DNA from: Bacteroidales bacterium
GTDB lineage: Bacteria > Bacteroidota > Bacteroidia > Bacteroidales > Paludibacteraceae
Direction: 5' to 3'
Assembly (NCBI GenBank): GCA_015061165.1
Contig: SUXC01000003.1
Span: 1 to 64,000, forward strand
Length of the DNA: 64,000 nucleotides
The notes under the pieces were generated by a model. The model did not search any database, was not told where the DNA came from, and was given only the letters and a program-made list of their open reading frames with translations. The position numbers and the translations under genes were made by a program. Shown here piece by piece: positions 9,147 through 15,938 of this stretch (position 1 is the first letter of the stretch; each line of letters opens with the position of its first letter).

Positions 9147-9914
9147 TTATTGCGCTAAGATGGCTTCGATCTCTGCCTCATTGAGGTTACGACCTACAAT
9201 CACGCCCTCTTTATCGATGAGGATAGTGGTTGGGATAGCAGAGATGCCATACTTGTCGCTTGGGGTGTAGGGTTCTGCGCGTTGGTCGCGGATGTGTTGC
9301 CATGGCAACATGTCTTCCTCAATGGCTTTGAGCCATGCTGCTTCATCGCGGTCGCAGCTAACACCCAAGATCTCCAACTTACCTGATGGGTGGTAGGAGG
9401 TGTAGAGCTCCTTCAATGCAGGCATTAGTCGGCGGCATGGACCGCACCAAGATGCCCAGAAGTCCACCAATACATAGTCGGTTTTGCCTACTAAGTCGCT
9501 CAGTGCCAATTCGGTACCATCCGCTTTTAGCGAAACGATGTCAATGTATGGATTGCCCGCTGAGGTGAGCAACTCGATTCGGTATTCCTTGTACACGAGC
9601 TTGAGGAGAGGCTTCTCCCAACGCTCTACTGGAATGGCTGCAATGAGCTCGGCTTTCTGCTCAGGGGTGAGCATATAGAAGTGTGACAAGACGATAGAAT
9701 CACTGGTCACGTCCTCTACATTCTCCATAATGAGTGTGTAACCGTCTGTGATAAAGCCCTCAATGAGTGAGTCTTTCACGGCACGGTCTTCTACGGTTTC
9801 CAACTGTGCTTCCAAATCATTGTACAATTCGGTGTATTGTTCGTATGCCGTTTTCTTGGGCGTACACGCTACCAAGCATCCTAATGCCAGTAGCGAAATA
9901 AAAATCTTTTTCAT
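9147..9914 (-). CDS. TlpA-like thioredoxin-fold lipoprotein
   Basis: Predicted periplasmic thiol-disulfide oxidoreductase, 255 residues. A lipobox ends in LVAC (Cys17). An alpha-helical N-terminal part (about 25-115) typical of Bacteroidota TlpA/AhpC-TSA proteins precedes the thioredoxin fold with the active site WCGPC at 156-160 and the cis-Pro region ISAIPTTILIDKEG near the C-terminus. Such proteins reduce or isomerise disulfides in the periplasm, for example in cytochrome maturation; the partner here is unknown. It is downstream of ferritin on the same strand, 44 nt away, so the two may share a transcript. Confidence 0.88.
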   Translation of the reverse strand: MKKIFISLLALGCLVACTPKKTAYEQYTELYNDLEAQLETVEDRAVKDSLIEGFITDGYTLIMENVEDVTSDSIVLSHFYMLTPEQKAELIAAIPVERWEKPLLKLVYKEYRIELLTSAGNPYIDIVSLKADGTELALSDLVGKTDYVLVDFWASWCGPCRRLMPALKELYTSYHPSGKLEILGVSCDRDEAAWLKAIEEDMLPWQHIRDQRAEPYTPSDKYGISAIPTTILIDKEGVIVGRNLNEAEIEAILAQ

Positions 9915-9925
9915 ATATTCTGTGC

Positions 9926-9960
9926 CTTTAAACTTTACACTTTACATTTTACGCTTTTTT
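9926..9960. repeat. Heptamer repeat, TTTACAC-type words
   Basis: TTTAAAC, TTTACAC, TTTACAT, TTTACGC in sequence between the ferritin and TlpA genes. The complementary GTGTAAA/GTTTATA words recur at 18218-18265, 26395-26415, 27229-27258, 29650-29675 and 31800-31866. Confidence 0.75.
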
Positions 9961-10480
9961 ACTCAGCCGTAGCCAATGGGCTTGCTTGGGTGTACACGCG
10001 TGCTGCCAGCTCTTGATCCAGTTGATAGAGTCCGTAACCGTTGTCGCCAATCATACGGAGTTTGTGTACGAGGTCGGTGGCGTTCTCCTCTTCCTCTACT
10101 TGCTCATCTACGAACCAGTTGAGGCGGCTTTGGAGTGCAAAGTCTTTCTCCTCTACAGCGAGTGCCATGAGGTTGTTGATGAGAGCGGTCACTTTGCCTT
10201 CGTGCTCGAGGGTGTGTTGGAAGGCTGCCAATGGGGAAGCCCATTCGGTGTCCACAGCTGCGATAGGCTCCAGCAGTACGCGACCGCCACGACTTTGCAG
10301 GTAGTTGAATAGTATCATTGCATGGTCTTGCTCTTCTTTGAATTGAATAGCAAACCAGTTAGCCATACCAGGGTAGCCTGCATCTTGGCAGTATGCTGAC
10401 ATACTCAAATAGAGATACGCTGACCACATTTCAGCATTGATTTGGGCATTAATAGCCGCTTCGAGTTTCTTAGAAATCAT
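9959..10480 (-). CDS. ftnA: Ferritin
   Basis: Stores iron as a 24-mer shell after oxidising Fe(II) at the ferroxidase centre. From the ATG at 10480 the product is 173 residues (MISKKLEAAINAQ), the usual length; a TTG two codons upstream is unlikely to be used. Helix A has the Glu in NAEMWSAYLYLSM and helix B has the E-x2-H pair in KEEQDHA, both ferroxidase ligands. Helix C/D region: VEEKDFALQSRLNWFVDEQ. A 9-base repeat occupies the region just upstream. Regulation could not be read from the sequence. Confidence 0.95.
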   Translation of the reverse strand: MISKKLEAAINAQINAEMWSAYLYLSMSAYCQDAGYPGMANWFAIQFKEEQDHAMILFNYLQSRGGRVLLEPIAAVDTEWASPLAAFQHTLEHEGKVTALINNLMALAVEEKDFALQSRLNWFVDEQVEEEENATDLVHKLRMIGDNGYGLYQLDQELAARVYTQASPLATAE

Positions 10481-10493
10481 AATCAATATAAGT

Positions 10494-10534
10494 TAAAAAG
10501 TTTTAATAGTATTAAAAGTTCTAAAAGATAAAGC
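10494..10534. repeat. Nonamer repeat, AGTTNTAAA-type
   Basis: Four 9-base words (AGTTTTAAT, AGTATTAAA, AGTTCTAAA, AGATAAAGC) upstream of ferritin. The same class lies at 21409-21437 between gltX and the AI-2E-type gene. Confidence 0.75.
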
Positions 10535-10549
10535 ACAAAAATCGTGCCA

Positions 10550-11491
10550 TTACATCCTTAATTTGAATCCCGAGAGGATAGTGTCGGGCTTGAAGTGGAA
10601 CACGCTGGCCATCTCGCCTGCCATGCAGAAACCACACACGCGGCATTGCTCTGTGCCGTAACCCAAACACAAACTGCGGCTACCGTCGGTGTAGATGAAG
10701 TTGGTAACAAAGCACTCTTTGCCCAATTCTATCTCGCCCAAGGCATTGCGCTTCATGAGTTTCAATCCTGAACGCGAGTTCATGATAGGGTAGCCTTTCT
10801 TCTTGTATGCCAGCACTTTATCTATGAGTTCGGCTTTCTTCTCGGGGGGTAACATTAGGTATTCGGTACCTGGGTAGGGAGTGTGGAAATTGATAGAGAT
10901 CTGCTCAATGGCAGGGTTGCTTTTGGCATACTCCATGGCTGCATCCAGCGACTCATAGTTGAGTGCATTGACCACCATATTTACGCATATGTGTTTGAAG
11001 CCCGACTTGCGAATATTCTCTTCCAGTCGAGCAAACGACCCCTCGCCACGGATACGGTCGTGATATTCACCTACACCGTCCATGCTCACCCATATGGACT
11101 GTGGACGAATCCACGAGAAGTCCTGCTGTGCGTTGGTGGTTACAGTGATGGAGAAAAAGCCTATCTCCAAAGCCGCATCAATGAGGTCGTTGATGGTGTA
11201 ATACTCGCCTTTCGCCTCTTCGCCTTTCGCCTCCTTCCATAAGGTAGGCTCGCCACCTTCCAGGTCGATGAAGCGGGAACCGAGTTCGTAACTGTAGCGC
11301 ATGTCGGCTACAATATCTTCGAAAGTGCGTTGTTTGTAGCCTGCACTGCCATAGACGGAGCAGTGTTTGCAACGGAGGTTGCATTTGTCGGTGATGAATA
11401 GTACCGTCTGCAATGGCGCGCGACGACCCAAAAAGCGTGCGCGTACAAACCAAAATGCAAGGTAAATAAGATGTGATATATATTTAATCAT
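10550..11491 (-). CDS. Radical SAM protein of unknown substrate
   Basis: 313 residues. The CxxxCxxC cluster motif is CNLRCKHC (Cys37, 41, 44), followed by the SAM-binding GGEPT at 81-85. The C-terminus contains five further cysteines (GKECFV, SLCLG, QCRVCGFC), which suggests an auxiliary cluster as in SPASM-type enzymes. Residues about 89-98 (EAKGEEAKGE) are encoded by an in-frame heptamer repeat placed just after the GGEPT motif. A hydrophobic N-terminus precedes the domain. It is 47 nt downstream of a UbiA-family prenyltransferase, and the pair may act on one lipid or quinone; this is only context. The substrate cannot be named. Confidence 0.85.
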   Translation of the reverse strand: MIKYISHLIYLAFWFVRARFLGRRAPLQTVLFITDKCNLRCKHCSVYGSAGYKQRTFEDIVADMRYSYELGSRFIDLEGGEPTLWKEAKGEEAKGEYYTINDLIDAALEIGFFSITVTTNAQQDFSWIRPQSIWVSMDGVGEYHDRIRGEGSFARLEENIRKSGFKHICVNMVVNALNYESLDAAMEYAKSNPAIEQISINFHTPYPGTEYLMLPPEKKAELIDKVLAYKKKGYPIMNSRSGLKLMKRNALGEIELGKECFVTNFIYTDGSRSLCLGYGTEQCRVCGFCMAGEMASVFHFKPDTILSGFKLRM

Positions 11492-11552
11492 AATTCATAA
11501 TTCAAAATTCTTAATTCAAAATTCTTAATTCAAAATTCTTAATTCATAATTC
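11488..11552. repeat. Heptamer repeat, AATTCTT-type words
   Basis: About nine 7-base words (AATTCAT, AATTCAA, AATTCTT) between the prenyltransferase and radical SAM genes, extending over the last codons of the prenyltransferase. A short relative sits at 63230-63245. Confidence 0.85.
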
Positions 11553-12627
11553 CCAACTGCACCAAGTGCACAATCATCAACACCAAGCAGAAGAACGTGC
11601 ATATATTTCGTGCCAACAGCCATCTATAGAGAAACCAATCAATGCCTGCTTTCTTGTATCCTTCCCAGTCTCCCATGGGTCCCATCCACCAGCGTGGTGT
11701 ATCGTTGCGGGGCAAACCGTAGGCGAAGAGTCGGGTAGAGTGGATAAGGAAGATAGACATGGGCAGCGTGATAATGGTCAGCAGGTACCATGGACTCCAC
11801 CAGCCCATAGCAATACCTAATGCCAACATGGCGAAGGGTATCAGCGCAAAGAGTCCGATGAACACAATCATAAGTCTCTTGCCTCTCGCCTCATCGCCTT
11901 TTCGCCTTTTCGCCTCAAATAGTAGTCGCGCAAAAGTCATCTTGCCCAATTCGGCATCTGCGTTCACCTCCATCACCGAATGGACATACACGATATTGGT
12001 GACCATGCAACCTATGCCTATGCTCATGCACAGCATTTGCCATGAGAATGGCGTACCCGTCAATGCGGCTTGCACGCCCAGCATATTCAGCGGACCGAAC
12101 ATCAGACCTATGACCAGTTCGCCTAAGCCGTGATAGCCCAATTCCAATGGCTTGCCCGAGTAGTTGATGCCTACGAATAGTCCTAATAGGGCATATATCA
12201 CAATGCCGATAGTGGCTTGCCAACCGTGAACGAGCCATTGTCCGACTAACGCTATTGCGCCCATCAGTGCTGCGAAGCCCAAGAACCCCACAATTGCCCA
12301 ACCCAATTCCGACAGCGTAGCTTTTTCTTGCCTTTCGCCTTTTGCCTCTTGCCTTTCGCCTAAATAGTGGCATTTCTCCATGCGTGCGCGCACGCTCGAA
12401 CTACTAATATTTGCGCGCGTGCGTGGGTCGTGTTTGTAGTCGAAGTAGTCGTCTGCGAGGTTCATGCCGAGGTGTGCAGCGCATATACCCAACAATACGG
12501 GCAACGCCAACCACCATACAAAGCCCTCTTGACCGATACATAGCACAATAGCGGTCAAACAGGGCAGTGCCGACTGCGGGAGAGATATGCTGCGGGCATT
12601 CTTAATCCAAAAACCAATCTGGGACAT
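11539..12627 (-). CDS. UbiA-family prenyltransferase, MenA-like
   Basis: Integral membrane prenyltransferase of 362 residues, probably the 1,4-dihydroxy-2-naphthoate type that makes demethylmenaquinone. The first Asp-rich motif is NLADDYFDYKHDPRTR at 56-71. The second motif is weak (VMEVNADAELGK around 218-229), so substrate assignment is tentative. Seven to nine hydrophobic segments are visible. Two stretches, about 90-102 (GERQEAKGERQEK) and 238-252 (FEAKRRKGDEARGK), are encoded by heptamer repeats and sit in hydrophilic loops, one shortly after the first catalytic motif. The gene has its own promoter and is followed by the radical SAM gene. Confidence 0.8.
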   Translation of the reverse strand: MSQIGFWIKNARSISLPQSALPCLTAIVLCIGQEGFVWWLALPVLLGICAAHLGMNLADDYFDYKHDPRTRANISSSSVRARMEKCHYLGERQEAKGERQEKATLSELGWAIVGFLGFAALMGAIALVGQWLVHGWQATIGIVIYALLGLFVGINYSGKPLELGYHGLGELVIGLMFGPLNMLGVQAALTGTPFSWQMLCMSIGIGCMVTNIVYVHSVMEVNADAELGKMTFARLLFEAKRRKGDEARGKRLMIVFIGLFALIPFAMLALGIAMGWWSPWYLLTIITLPMSIFLIHSTRLFAYGLPRNDTPRWWMGPMGDWEGYKKAGIDWFLYRWLLARNICTFFCLVLMIVHLVQLGIMN

Positions 12628-12651
12628 ACGTATGATTATTAAAAAACGCTA

Positions 12652-12683
12652 CAAAGGTACGATATTTTTGGCAATCTTGCAAA
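12652..12683 (-). promoter_or_regulatory. Promoter of the prenyltransferase-radical SAM unit
   Basis: Minus strand TTTG (12683-12680), a 20-nt spacer, TACCTTTG (12659-12652). It diverges from the rubredoxin promoter. Confidence 0.78.
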
Positions 12684-12728
12684 TTCTATTATGAAAATTC
12701 ACATTTAATCTTCAAAAATCTATTTTCG

Positions 12729-12760
12729 TTTGCACATCTCAAAAAATAGTAGTATCTTTG
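12729..12760 (+). promoter_or_regulatory. Promoter of rubredoxin-mtaB
   Basis: TTTG at 12729-12732, a 20-nt spacer and TATCTTTG at 12753-12760. The leader is about 70 nt. Confidence 0.78.
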
Positions 12761-12836
12761 CACCGAAATGGCATAGTTTTTGCTATTGTTTTTAACAAAG
12801 AGTAAAATTATTATTAACAATTAAATGAGTACGAAT

Positions 12837-12998
12837 ATGAAGAAATATGTTTGTGATGTATGCGGTTGGGAGTATGATCCTGCCGTAGGTGCAGAGGAAG
12901 CGGGTATCGCTCCTGGAACCGCTTGGGAAGATGTTCCTGCAGATTTCGTTTGCCCACTTTGTGGTGTCGGAAAAGACGAGTTCTCTGAGGCGGAATAA
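12837..12998 (+). CDS. Rubredoxin
   Basis: Small one-electron carrier with a single Fe(Cys)4 site, 53 residues from the ATG at 12837. An in-frame ATG at 12825 would add four residues (MSTN). The two metal knuckles are CDVCGW (Cys6, Cys9) and CPLCG (Cys39, Cys42), with the typical [11 protein letters not shown] and FVCP segments between them. It is too short for most ORF cut-offs and is easily missed. The stop codon overlaps the start of mtaB in TAATG, so the two are translationally coupled. Rubredoxins in anaerobes feed oxygen- or peroxide-reducing enzymes; the partner here is not shown. Confidence 0.95.
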   Translation: MKKYVCDVCGWEYDPAVGAEEAGIAPGTAWEDVPADFVCPLCGVGKDEFSEAE

Positions 12999-14317
12999 TG
13001 AAAATCCGCTTTGTTACATTAGGTTGTAAACTGAACTTTGCTGAGAGCAGTGCTCTCGGCAAAGTGCTTTTATCGCGTGGCCATCAGCGTGCTTCGCTCA
13101 GCGAGGTGCCTGATTTGTGTGTGGTGAATACTTGCTCGGTTACCGATGCGGCGGATCATAAGGACCGTCAGGCTATCAATCAGTTACACCGCAAGTACCC
13201 AAACGCGATAATTGTGGTTACTGGCTGCTATGCCCAGTTGCAACCCGAGCAGATTAGCCATATCGAGGGCGTGGATTATGTCTTGGGGCAGAACGAGAAA
13301 TATGACATCCCTGCCCTTGTTGATACATTGGAATCCCGCCTCGCGACTCCCGATTCTCAATCCCAGACTCCCGACTCCCGACTCCCGAATCCCATCCGCG
13401 TCTCTGCTATCCGCGAGGTGGATGAGTTCCATGGTGTCCGTTCGGGCGATGACCGCACGCGTTGTTTTATTAAGGTGCAGGACGGTTGCAACTATTTCTG
13501 TACGTATTGCACCATTCCGTATGCGCGTGGCAAGTCGCGTAATCCCAAGATTGAGGAGGTGGTGCAGAGTGCACAAGAGGCTATCGACCAAGGGGCTAAG
13601 GAGCTGATTCTCACGGGCGTGAATATCGGCGATTTTGGCAGAAGTACGGGCGAGAGTTTTATTGATTTGCTTCGTGCGTTGGATAATCTCCAGCCTCTCG
13701 CCTCTCGCCTTTCGCCTCTCGCCTCATCCTACCGTGTGCGTATATCTTCGTGCGAGCCTAATCTGCTGACCGATGAGATAATTGATTTTGTAGCGCAGTC
13801 GCGCCATTTTGCTCCGCATTTCCATATCCCGTTGCAATCGGGTAGTAATGAGGTACTTGCTATTATGAAACGCCGTTATACGCGCGAGTTGTTTGCCGAG
13901 CGTGTGCAGCACATTAAGTCGGTCATGCCGCATGCTTTTATCGGTGTGGACTGTATGGTCGGTGTGCGTGGCGAGACGGAGGCATGTTGGGAGGACTATT
14001 TGGCATTTATTAAAGGCTTGGATGTGAGTCAGTTGCATGTCTTTACGTATTCTGAGCGTGCCAATACGCGTATGTTGGATATGGATTTGTATGTGGTGCC
14101 TAAGGTGGAACGCCAACGGCGCAGTAAAATCCTGCACCAAGTCTCGGAAGAGAAGACGCGTGCTTTCTACGAGCAGCATGCGGGCAGACGGGCGGTTGTC
14201 TTGTGGGAATCCAAGCGCGAGGGCGACCAGATGTCGGGTTTCACCGACAACTATATCAAGGTCTATGCTCCATATCAGAAGGAGAAAGTCAATACATTCG
14301 AAGAGGTGGTCATCTAA
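12998..14317 (+). CDS. mtaB: tRNA t6A37 methylthiotransferase MtaB-like
   Basis: Radical SAM enzyme that converts t6A to ms2t6A at position 37 of tRNAs. 439 residues: N-terminal methylthiotransferase domain with cluster ligands Cys10 (VTLGCKLN), Cys46 (VNTCSVTD) and Cys77 (VTGCYAQ), then the radical SAM cluster CNYFCTYC at 164-171. Two segments are encoded by in-frame heptamer repeats: about 112-133 between the two domains, nine 7-base words or 63 nt, and about 232-244 (LQPLASRLSPLAS). Both lie in loops away from cluster residues, so activity is probably kept. It overlaps rubredoxin upstream by one base. Its terminator stem includes the stop codon. Confidence 0.93.
   Translation: MKIRFVTLGCKLNFAESSALGKVLLSRGHQRASLSEVPDLCVVNTCSVTDAADHKDRQAINQLHRKYPNAIIVVTGCYAQLQPEQISHIEGVDYVLGQNEKYDIPALVDTLESRLATPDSQSQTPDSRLPNPIRVSAIREVDEFHGVRSGDDRTRCFIKVQDGCNYFCTYCTIPYARGKSRNPKIEEVVQSAQEAIDQGAKELILTGVNIGDFGRSTGESFIDLLRALDNLQPLASRLSPLASSYRVRISSCEPNLLTDEIIDFVAQSRHFAPHFHIPLQSGSNEVLAIMKRRYTRELFAERVQHIKSVMPHAFIGVDCMVGVRGETEACWEDYLAFIKGLDVSQLHVFTYSERANTRMLDMDLYVVPKVERQRRSKILHQVSEEKTRAFYEQHAGRRAVVLWESKREGDQMSGFTDNYIKVYAPYQKEKVNTFEEVVI
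13330..13394. repeat. In-frame heptamer repeat inside mtaB (GACTCCC words)
   Basis: Nine 7-base words (GAATCCC, GCCTCGC, GACTCCC, GATTCTC, AATCCCA, three GACTCCC, GAATCCC). They total 63 nt, or 21 codons, so the frame is preserved. A second repeat of the GCCTCTC type is at 13694-13729 in the same gene. Confidence 0.9.
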
Positions 14318-14336
14318 TACCGCCTCTTTTCTTTTC
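14301..14336 (+). terminator. Terminator overlapping the mtaB stop codon
   Basis: AAGAGGTGGT (14301-14310) pairs with ACCGCCTCTT (14319-14328), with one G-T wobble, followed by TTCTTTTCC. The stop codon lies in the loop. Confidence 0.7.
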
Positions 14337-14349
14337 CTTTTCTTTTCTT

Positions 14350-14421
14350 TTCCCGTAGAGTTCCCGTAGAGTTCCCGCAGAGTTCCCGCAGAGTTCCCGT
14401 GGAGTTCCCGTGGAGTTCCTA
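14350..14421. repeat. 11-base tandem repeat (AGAGTTCCCGT)
   Basis: Six near-identical 11-base words, alternating AGAGTTCCCGT, AGAGTTCCCGC and GGAGTTCCCGT, directly before the insertion sequence. No second copy was seen. Confidence 0.9.
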
Positions 14422-14435
14422 TAGGTTTCAGCAGG

Positions 14436-15781
14436 ATTCACCCGGCACTGGGCCACATTTTGAACCACACTAAATCGGGGGTTGCTGAAAGCAGTCCCCA
14501 TATGTCAGTTTATATCTGACGGTTTATTTATTTCTCCTTAAATCTATTTGCGCTTGCCTGTATATATCTTATGCTTATGTTCAATTTTTTCAACCATATA
14601 ACCGAAAGAATCCACCATTTCATCCCAATCCACTTCATCTACTTTAGGATAGCACATACCATCTGTGTATTCATATTTCAATATATCTTTCTGTGATACA
14701 TATTGCTGACAGCACAACCCACCTAACTTCATAAATCTTTCAGTTGCTGTCAAATCTTTATTATTCATCTTAAACATAATTTGATTAAGATATAGTTGCA
14801 GGTATTTTTCGCTTGTGTGTGTATGATAGCAACCGACAATGCGTTTAACCCAACTAAATCTATTCTCACATGGATTAGAGGTGTGTCCGCCTGCTGTCAT
14901 AAATATATGTTTGCTGTGATTACTCTGTTCAGTAGTCACACCTTTAATACCTCTATACAACAAACTTTCATCTGATATAATATGGGTGATATTGTTCTGT
15001 TTAACCACCTGCTTTATTATATCCTTCGTTATTTGCCCTCTAATGTGTAATACTTGCGATTTACCTTCACTATTTACACCACATAGTATATGCTGCTTTT
15101 TTTCACTACTTGCTGCTAATATCTGCTGTTTTGTATAGTGATTTTCACCTTCAGGTATAAAGTGGTTCTTTCTCATATACTCCATCTTCTTGTTTAAGTG
15201 CATACCTTGCCAACCACCAATGTGTGCTTCATCTAAACAAACTACACCTGACATATCTATTGTGTCTAAACTCATATAGTATCGTATCTTCATTAACATA
15301 TTATGTGCAGTTGATTTAGTTACTGATAGCAATCCTGCTAACTCCCTGTTAGATATACTCCTTTGAACTGACAAAGTATATATTGCATACAACCATTTCC
15401 ATTTAGGCAATTTAGTATTCTGCATGATAGTATTAGCAGTATCACTAAATACATATCCGCAAGATTTACATTTAAACCTGCTGTCAGATGTACGGTAAAG
15501 GTCAGAACAACCACACTTACAATTAGGGGTGCTGTCAGTCCAACGGATAGATTTCCAAATGGTTTCCTCGTTCTTGATGATGTAACTAATGTCTAATTTC
15601 ATACTGCTAAATATTTAATTGTTAAATTTTCTGCAAAATTACTGCTTAAGTTGCAGATTACCAAATATTTAGTCATCAAAATTCGGGTTTTCGTCACATT
15701 TTTTCAAGGATATGGTTTTTGCTGTCAAGAAATTGATAGACAGATAGTTAGGTTCAACATGTGGCCAAGTGCCATTCACCC
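14436..15781 (-). mobile_element. Complete IS1595-type insertion sequence with 8-bp target duplication
   Basis: The element spans 14444-15773 (1330 bp). Its ends are imperfect inverted repeats of about 28 bp: GGCACTGGGCCACATTTTG at 14444 and, on the other strand from 15773, GGCACTTGGCCACATGTTG. It is flanked by the direct repeat ATTCACCC at 14436-14443 and 15774-15781. An 8-bp duplication is typical of the IS1595 family. The single transposase gene is intact, so the copy may be active and recent. Confidence 0.93.
14544..15602 (-). CDS. IS1595-family transposase (ISXO2-like)
   Basis: 352 residues. The N-terminus holds a zinc-ribbon with two pairs of cysteines (CKCGC near 29-33, CKSCG near 48-52), and a helix-turn-helix region follows (SNRELAGLLSVTKSTAHNML). 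The DDE-type catalytic domain starts at VVCLDEAHIGGW, continues through IISDES and includes HTSNPCENRFSWVKR, as in ISXO2-like transposases. It catalyses cut-and-paste or copy transposition of the surrounding element. No frameshift or internal stop. Base composition is more AT-rich than the flanking housekeeping genes, consistent with acquisition. Confidence 0.93.
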   Translation of the reverse strand: MKLDISYIIKNEETIWKSIRWTDSTPNCKCGCSDLYRTSDSRFKCKSCGYVFSDTANTIMQNTKLPKWKWLYAIYTLSVQRSISNRELAGLLSVTKSTAHNMLMKIRYYMSLDTIDMSGVVCLDEAHIGGWQGMHLNKKMEYMRKNHFIPEGENHYTKQQILAASSEKKQHILCGVNSEGKSQVLHIRGQITKDIIKQVVKQNNITHIISDESLLYRGIKGVTTEQSNHSKHIFMTAGGHTSNPCENRFSWVKRIVGCYHTHTSEKYLQLYLNQIMFKMNNKDLTATERFMKLGGLCCQQYVSQKDILKYEYTDGMCYPKVDEVDWDEMVDSFGYMVEKIEHKHKIYTGKRK

Positions 15782-15865
15782 TATTTTTTCCTAACTTCTG
15801 ACCCCCTCAATCTTACCGCCCAAACCACCTCCTCCAAACAATTTCGCCAATTTTAGGCGATTTTC

Positions 15866-15896
15866 TTGCTCAATCCAAAATATTTCACTACCTTTG
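15866..15896 (+). promoter_or_regulatory. Promoter of the PEGA/SUMF1 gene
   Basis: TTG at 15866-15868, a 20-nt spacer and TACCTTTG at 15889-15896. The insertion sequence ends 93 nt upstream of it and leaves it intact. Confidence 0.78.
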
Positions 15897-15938
15897 CACC
15901 GTGAATGTTAATTTTCGATAAAAGCAGTACAACAATAC

